Assembly (NCBI RefSeq): GCF_026870155.1
Contig: NZ_CP113975.1
Span: forward strand, 3,534,001-3,598,000
DNA: 64,000 nucleotides
From: Flavobacterium marginilacus
GTDB taxonomy: Bacteria; Bacteroidota; Bacteroidia; Flavobacteriales; Flavobacteriaceae
Direction: 5' to 3'
Part shown: piece after piece, positions 60,586 to 64,000 of the stretch
Layout of the letters: every line of letters begins with the position of its first letter
Position numbering within the stretch: position 1 is the first letter of the stretch
The notes under the pieces: generated by a model
The model's database searches: none
The model's input: the letters and a program-made list of their open reading frames with translations, nothing else
What the model was told of the DNA's origin: nothing
Position numbers and translations under genes: made by a program

Positions 60586-62034
60586 CTACCGTGTGGACAC
60601 AAATACAATTTCGTTATTTTTATCACTAAATAAAGATATAATATGCGAAGATATTTTACAGACATTGATGATTCTCGACTATTAAAAAGGAGTAATTTAA
60701 TATTAGATAGTTTATTTCATAATTGTGTTCATTCGGTACGTCAGCTTACACAAAGCGATTCAGAATGTAAAGCAGTTTATCGTTTCTTGCAGAACAAAAG
60801 AGTTTCAGAATCGAAATTAATTAAAAACATGTCAGCAAACTGCTGTTTTTCAGCTCAAGACAAAACAGTTTTATGTATACAGGACACAAGTGAGATCAAT
60901 TTATATAATCATAAAAACAGAGTTAAAAAAGACGAATTTATAGGATTGACTAATGCTGCAGCAAAAGGAGGAATTGGATTTTTACTGCATCCTAGTTTCG
61001 TTATAGATGCTTATAGTTTTGTTCCGTATGGCTTTTCAGATGTAAAAATATGGAACAGGCCTTTAGAGAAACTTACAAAAAAGGAAAGGAATTATAATTT
61101 GCTTCCAATTGAAGAAAAGGAATCTTATAAATGGATAGAATCTTCCCAAAAATCCAAGGAAGTTTTAGAGAAATCAAAAAAAGTCATCATCATTCAGGAT
61201 CGAGAAGGTGATATTTATGAGCAATTTGCAATGATTCCAGATCAAAAGACGGAATTATTGGTAAGAGCAAGAGCAAACAGAACGCTACTAAACAAGGTTA
61301 AATTGTTTAGTTTTATAGCCAATGAACCTCTTAAAGGGAAATATACGATAGAATTAGAAGGTGATAAAAGAAGAAATATAAACAAACGGGAAGCTACCTT
61401 AGAAGTTAGATTTTCTGAAGTAACTATCCAAAAAAATGATTTAGTTTCAAAGAATGCACCCAAAAGCCTTGATTTATATATCATCGAAGCAAAAGAAATT
61501 GGCGATAACATTGATAATCCAATATGCTGGAGATTACTAACAACCATTAAAGTCTTAGACCTAGACACAGCCTTAAAATGTATCGAATGGTATACTTGTA
61601 GATGGATTATAGAAGAGGTTTTTAGAATTCTAAAAAAGGAAGGATTTAATATAGAAGCAAGCGAATTAGGTTCTGCAAAATCTATTCGAAAATTGTCTTT
61701 AATGATGATGGAGACAATTGTCAAACTATTTTTAATGCAAATAGCATATAGTATTCCAGAGGAAGAAATAGAAGCGAGAAGTTGTTTTTCAGATCAAGAA
61801 CTTGAATGTTTAGAATATCAAATGATAAAATTAGAAGGAAAAACAGAAAAATTAAAAAATCCTCATATCCAAAAGGATTTAAAAAGATATGTTTGGGTTA
61901 TTGCAAGGCTTGGTGGATGGAAAGGATATGCAAGTGGGAGAAAACCAGGAATAACCACTTTCTCTATCGGAATACAGAAATTTGCTTCAATAATGGAGGG
62001 ATGGCAATTGTTTTTAGATGTGTCCACACGGTAG
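60586..62034 (+). mobile_element. Complete IS4-family insertion sequence, 1449 bp
   Basis: Perfect 15-bp terminal inverted repeats, ctaccgtgtggacac at 60586-60600 and its complement at 62020-62034, enclose one transposase gene. The 9-bp direct repeat gctgtaatc flanks both sides. All parts needed for mobility look intact, so the insertion is probably recent. It landed inside copy 2 of the structured repeat, 102 bp upstream of the esterase gene at 62136. Confidence 0.93.
60643..62034 (+). CDS. IS4-family transposase (Tn5/IS50-like)
   Basis: A 463-residue DDE transposase. The N-terminal region (about residues 5-65, DDSRLLKRSNLILDSLFHN ... AVYRFLQNKRVSESKLI) matches the Tn5-type DNA-binding domain. 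Catalytic residues are Asp81 in CIQDTSEINLY, Asp186 in IIIQDREGDIYE and Glu324 in the IS4 signature Y-x2-R-x3-E-x6-K (YTCRWIIEEVFRILK). The C-terminus (RLGGWKGYASGRKPGITTFSIGIQKF) fits the Tn5 dimerisation region. The stop codon TAG at 62032-62034 is formed by the last three bases of the right terminal repeat. There is no sign of frameshift or decay. Confidence 0.93.
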   Translation: MRRYFTDIDDSRLLKRSNLILDSLFHNCVHSVRQLTQSDSECKAVYRFLQNKRVSESKLIKNMSANCCFSAQDKTVLCIQDTSEINLYNHKNRVKKDEFIGLTNAAAKGGIGFLLHPSFVIDAYSFVPYGFSDVKIWNRPLEKLTKKERNYNLLPIEEKESYKWIESSQKSKEVLEKSKKVIIIQDREGDIYEQFAMIPDQKTELLVRARANRTLLNKVKLFSFIANEPLKGKYTIELEGDKRRNINKREATLEVRFSEVTIQKNDLVSKNAPKSLDLYIIEAKEIGDNIDNPICWRLLTTIKVLDLDTALKCIEWYTCRWIIEEVFRILKKEGFNIEASELGSAKSIRKLSLMMMETIVKLFLMQIAYSIPEEEIEARSCFSDQELECLEYQMIKLEGKTEKLKNPHIQKDLKRYVWVIARLGGWKGYASGRKPGITTFSIGIQKFASIMEGWQLFLDVSTR

Positions 62035-62043
62035 GCTGTAATC
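62035..62043. repeat. Right target-site duplication of the IS4 element
   Basis: gctgtaatc, identical to 60577-60585. The element sits between the two copies with no extra bases. Confidence 0.9.
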
Positions 62044-62135
62044 GGGGCTATTCTGAAAGTTTATATTTTCATAAGAACCAGCACAGACAGCGCATAAAAA
62101 TTCTGTACTTTTATAGCACTAAACCAAAAAAGAAA

Positions 62136-62960
62136 ATGAAAAGATTTATTCTTTCAGCATTACTGTTATTCACAATAACAATAATCACCGCCCAAAAAAC
62201 AGAATACACTACTGTTACCAGTATTCCCTATTACAGTGAAGCTGTTTCCAAAACAGATTCATATATAAAAGAGCGCTGTGTACTCGATATCTATTACCCA
62301 AAAAATGTCAAAGGATTTACCACCGTGATTTGGTTTCATGGCGGCGGTTTAACTTCAGGCAGTAAAGAACTTCCGGAAGGATTAAAAGACAAAGGATTTT
62401 GTGTAGTTTCTGTAAACTATCGATTATCGCCAAAAGTAAAAACACAAAAATGTATTGAGGATACCGCAGCTGCCATAGCCTGGACATTCAAAAACATAGC
62501 GTCTTATGGCGGTGACAGTTCCTTAATTCTGGTTTCAGGACACTCGGCCGGTGCCTTTTTGACGTTGATGGTGGGGCTGGACAAAAAATGGCTGAAGACT
62601 TATGACATAGACGCCAATTCCATAGCAGGATTGATTCCGCTGAGTGCTCAGACTATCAGTCATTTTGAAATTCGAAAAGAAAGAGGCATTCCTGAAACAC
62701 AGCCCATAATCGATGAATTCGCTCCCTTATATCACGTTCGTGCCGATGCTCCGCCTTTATTACTAATCACAGGTGACAGAGATAAGGAAATGCTGGGCCG
62801 CTACGAAGAAAACGCCTATATGGCACGAATGATGAAAATTGCCGGACATACGCAAACCGCTTTATACGAGTTACAAGGCTACGGCCACAATATGACGGAA
62901 CCGGCTTTCCCATTAGTTGTACAGGAAATCAAAAGAATTACAGCATTAAAAAAGAAATAA
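62136..62960 (+). CDS. Secreted alpha/beta-hydrolase (esterase/lipase type)
   Basis: A 274-residue hydrolase. The open frame extends back into the IS, but the real start is the ATG at 62136, which gives signal peptide MKRFILSALLLFTITIITAQ. Motifs are oxyanion hole WFHGGGLTSGS, a dienelactone/BD-FAE-like YRLSP, nucleophile serine in VSGHSAGAFLTL, aspartate in ITGDRDKEM and histidine in GYGHNMTEP. Carboxylester hydrolysis is expected; the substrate is unknown. The IS right end lies 101 bp upstream, so the native promoter may have been displaced. The next gene starts 1 bp after its stop, so the two form an operon. Confidence 0.82.
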   Translation: MKRFILSALLLFTITIITAQKTEYTTVTSIPYYSEAVSKTDSYIKERCVLDIYYPKNVKGFTTVIWFHGGGLTSGSKELPEGLKDKGFCVVSVNYRLSPKVKTQKCIEDTAAAIAWTFKNIASYGGDSSLILVSGHSAGAFLTLMVGLDKKWLKTYDIDANSIAGLIPLSAQTISHFEIRKERGIPETQPIIDEFAPLYHVRADAPPLLLITGDRDKEMLGRYEENAYMARMMKIAGHTQTALYELQGYGHNMTEPAFPLVVQEIKRITALKKK

Positions 62961-62961
62961 A

Positions 62962-63507
62962 ATGACCCCACACTTATTAATCATTCCAGGACTCGGTGAT
63001 TCGGACGAAAAACACTGGCAGAGTTATTGGTTACAAAAATTCAACAATTCAACCAAAGTCATTCAGGACAATTGGGACGAACCGCAGCTCAGCGAATGGC
63101 TCGCAAGACTTAACGAAACTATTAAAAAAATAAATGAACCAACAATTTTAGTTGCACACAGCCTTGCCGTTTCCTTAATAATGCATTGGGCAGCCCAAAA
63201 CAGCAGTCCAAATATCATAGGTGCTATGCTCGTTGCCCCCGCCGACGTGGATTCTCCTGCACACACACCAGATTTTCTGAGACACTTCTCTCCTATTCCA
63301 ACGCAGACCGTGTCTTTTCCTACGCTGGTTATTGGAACCGAAAACGATACTTACATGTCACTAGAAAGAACCAAAGAATTAGCAGCTCATTGGGGAAGTG
63401 ATTTCATAAATATCGGTCAGCTGGGACACATCAACTCCGATTCCAATCTCGAATATTGGGAAGAAGGCCAGAATTATTTACAGCAGTTAATCAAAAAAAT
63501 CACTTAA
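62962..63507 (+). CDS. RBBP9/YdeN-family serine hydrolase
   Basis: A 181-residue cytoplasmic alpha/beta-hydrolase of the RBBP9/YdeN family. Motifs are LLIIPGLGDSDEKHWQSYW at the N-terminus, nucleophile serine in VAHSLAVSLIMHW, aspartate in GTENDTYM and histidine in GQLGHINSDS. The length matches the family. The physiological substrate of these enzymes is generally unknown. The start codon follows the previous stop by 1 bp, indicating translational coupling with the secreted hydrolase. Confidence 0.85.
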   Translation: MTPHLLIIPGLGDSDEKHWQSYWLQKFNNSTKVIQDNWDEPQLSEWLARLNETIKKINEPTILVAHSLAVSLIMHWAAQNSSPNIIGAMLVAPADVDSPAHTPDFLRHFSPIPTQTVSFPTLVIGTENDTYMSLERTKELAAHWGSDFINIGQLGHINSDSNLEYWEEGQNYLQQLIKKIT

Positions 63508-63544
63508 TTCTACAAATAACATTATTTCGTCAAATACATTTTTG

Positions 63545-63815
63545 AAACATATAAGTCATATAAGTTTTTAATTTAAAAAAATCAAGTAAAATCAAAAGTT
63601 CATTTAAGCAAAGCCGCTTAAACCTGCATAGATTTTTTTTAGCTTATATTCCCTTTTATACCATTTATGAATATAAAATAATCTAATTTTTATCCCCTCT
63701 CCTTGGGAGAGGGCTAGGGTGAGGAAAAAACAAAAAGACTGTTTTATATTCATAAATGGTATTAATCACTCTTTTGACAAACTACCTGCTTTTAACTTAC
63801 ATGACTTATATGTTT
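63545..63815. repeat. Outer inverted repeat enclosing a MITE-like element
   Basis: The left arm 63545-63569 and right arm 63791-63815 are complementary over about 25 bp with a few mismatches; both include the complementary motif acatataagtcat / atgacttatatgt. They enclose the 105-bp element at 63658-63762 plus AT-rich sequence, giving a nested palindrome of about 270 bp between the hydrolase operon and the sulfurtransferase gene. No gene is seen in this 357-bp gap. Confidence 0.65.
63658..63762. repeat. MITE-like element, copy 3 (best preserved)
   Basis: 105 bp with a perfect 21-bp terminal inverted repeat (63658-63678 with 63742-63762; ataccatttatgaatataaa and complement). The centre has the 8-bp hairpin ccctctcc/ggagaggg (63695-63702 with 63706-63713) followed by ctagggtgagg. 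Same layout as 44911-45014 and 58805-58905. Confidence 0.75.
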
Positions 63816-63864
63816 AAAAATTAATACCGTTTATTCTATAACATAAGCACAAAAAACTTTTAAA

Positions 63865-64000
63865 ATGACTAACCCTATAGTTTCCGCAGCTTGGCTTCAA
63901 GAACATTTAAACGATACTGATCTAATTATACTTGAAGCAAGATTAGAACAGAATCAATCAAATTTAGAAAACCAAAATCCCAATCTACAGATAAAGGGCG
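63865..64000 (+). CDS. Sulfurtransferase (rhodanese family), 3' end outside window
   Basis: The first 45 codons of a gene cut by the window edge, starting at ATG 63865 and open to base 64000. The start MTNPIVSAAWLQEHLNDTD is followed by LIILEARLEQNQ and ends in LQIKG. This matches the N-terminal rhodanese domain of thiosulfate/3-mercaptopyruvate sulfurtransferases (lVsaaWLxexLxdpdlvilDaR pattern). The catalytic cysteine lies beyond the window. The call rests on a short stretch. Confidence 0.6.
   Translation, partial: MTNPIVSAAWLQEHLNDTDLIILEARLEQNQSNLENQNPNLQIKG

Larger units (their letters stand above)
60492..62050. repeat. Structured interspersed repeat, copy 2, split by an insertion sequence
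   Basis: The left part, 60492-60585, runs from ggagcagaacat to gccgctgtaatc; the last bases are at 62044-62050 (ggggcta) after the IS and its duplicated target. Rejoined, it aligns with the copy at 9534-9637 through gtcccgct..tcgct, the AACCC loop and atcggggcta. Its stem, 60544-60554 with 60560-60570 (ctgtggtcctg/caggaccacag), is perfect but differs from copy 1 at most positions, with both sides changed together. It starts directly at the T-run of the acyltransferase terminator. Confidence 0.75.

Noticed and set aside
61806..62135. N-terminal extension of the secreted hydrolase into the IS
   Set aside because: The extra 110 codons are an out-of-frame reading of the transposase and repeat. 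The ATG at 62136 starts a clear signal peptide.

Overview
The window looks like part of a Flavobacterium-type genome (Bacteroidota). The DNA is AT-rich. It has tandem SusC/SusD-like pairs, surface lipoproteins and a one-polypeptide hybrid two-component regulator. A few start regions match the Flavobacterium -7 element TAnnTTTG. No species name can be given from the sequence alone.

Nearly all of the window, about 2.3-58.3 kb, is a polysaccharide utilisation locus for a heavily decorated xylan. The left arm is a co-directional minus-strand run of about 19 genes (34603 down to 2364). In transcription order it encodes GH95, a tiny relic ORF, GH31, GH43, GH43, GH3, GH43, an amber-interrupted GH43, GH43, GH43, GH115, an SGNH esterase, a type-B carboxylesterase, a CE6-like esterase, a GH8 exo-oligoxylanase-like enzyme, CE1, GH9, CE1 and a double CE1. 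A stem-loop terminator follows at about 2271-2307. Divergent from this arm are two plus-strand regulator genes: a Nudix-winged-helix repressor (35079-35798) and a 1358-residue hybrid two-component sensor (36484-40560).

The right arm is a second minus-strand operon (56036 down to 41953) that converges on the sensor gene. It encodes SusC, SusD, a second SusC, a second SusD, a DUF1735-type surface lipoprotein, a GH10 xylanase with an inserted carbohydrate-binding module, and a GH5 lipoprotein. A separate GH5 lipoprotein (57272-58330) has its own terminator. The inferred division of work is as follows. GH10 and GH5 cut the chain at the cell surface. The two SusCD complexes import oligosaccharides. 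The left-arm enzymes remove acetyl, feruloyl, glucuronosyl, arabinosyl, xylosyl and L-galactosyl-type decorations and reduce the chain to xylose. The sensor, with or without the Nudix regulator, controls expression.

The flanks hold a 5'-truncated PLP-dependent histidine decarboxylase-like gene and a NYN-LOTUS protein on the left. On the right are a serine palmitoyltransferase-like acyltransferase, a complete IS4-family element with perfect 15-bp ends and a 9-bp target duplication, two alpha/beta hydrolases and the start of a sulfurtransferase gene.

The least ordinary content is non-coding. A structured repeat occurs twice with a fully covarying 11-bp hairpin, and one copy is split by the IS. 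A roughly 105-bp MITE-like element occurs three times, once inside a larger palindrome. Other features are a 24-bp perfect palindrome and direct repeats beside the sensor gene, a GH43 gene with a single amber codon in its catalytic EGPW motif, and a 65-codon ORF that looks like a signal peptide joined to the tail of a lost GH97 enzyme.
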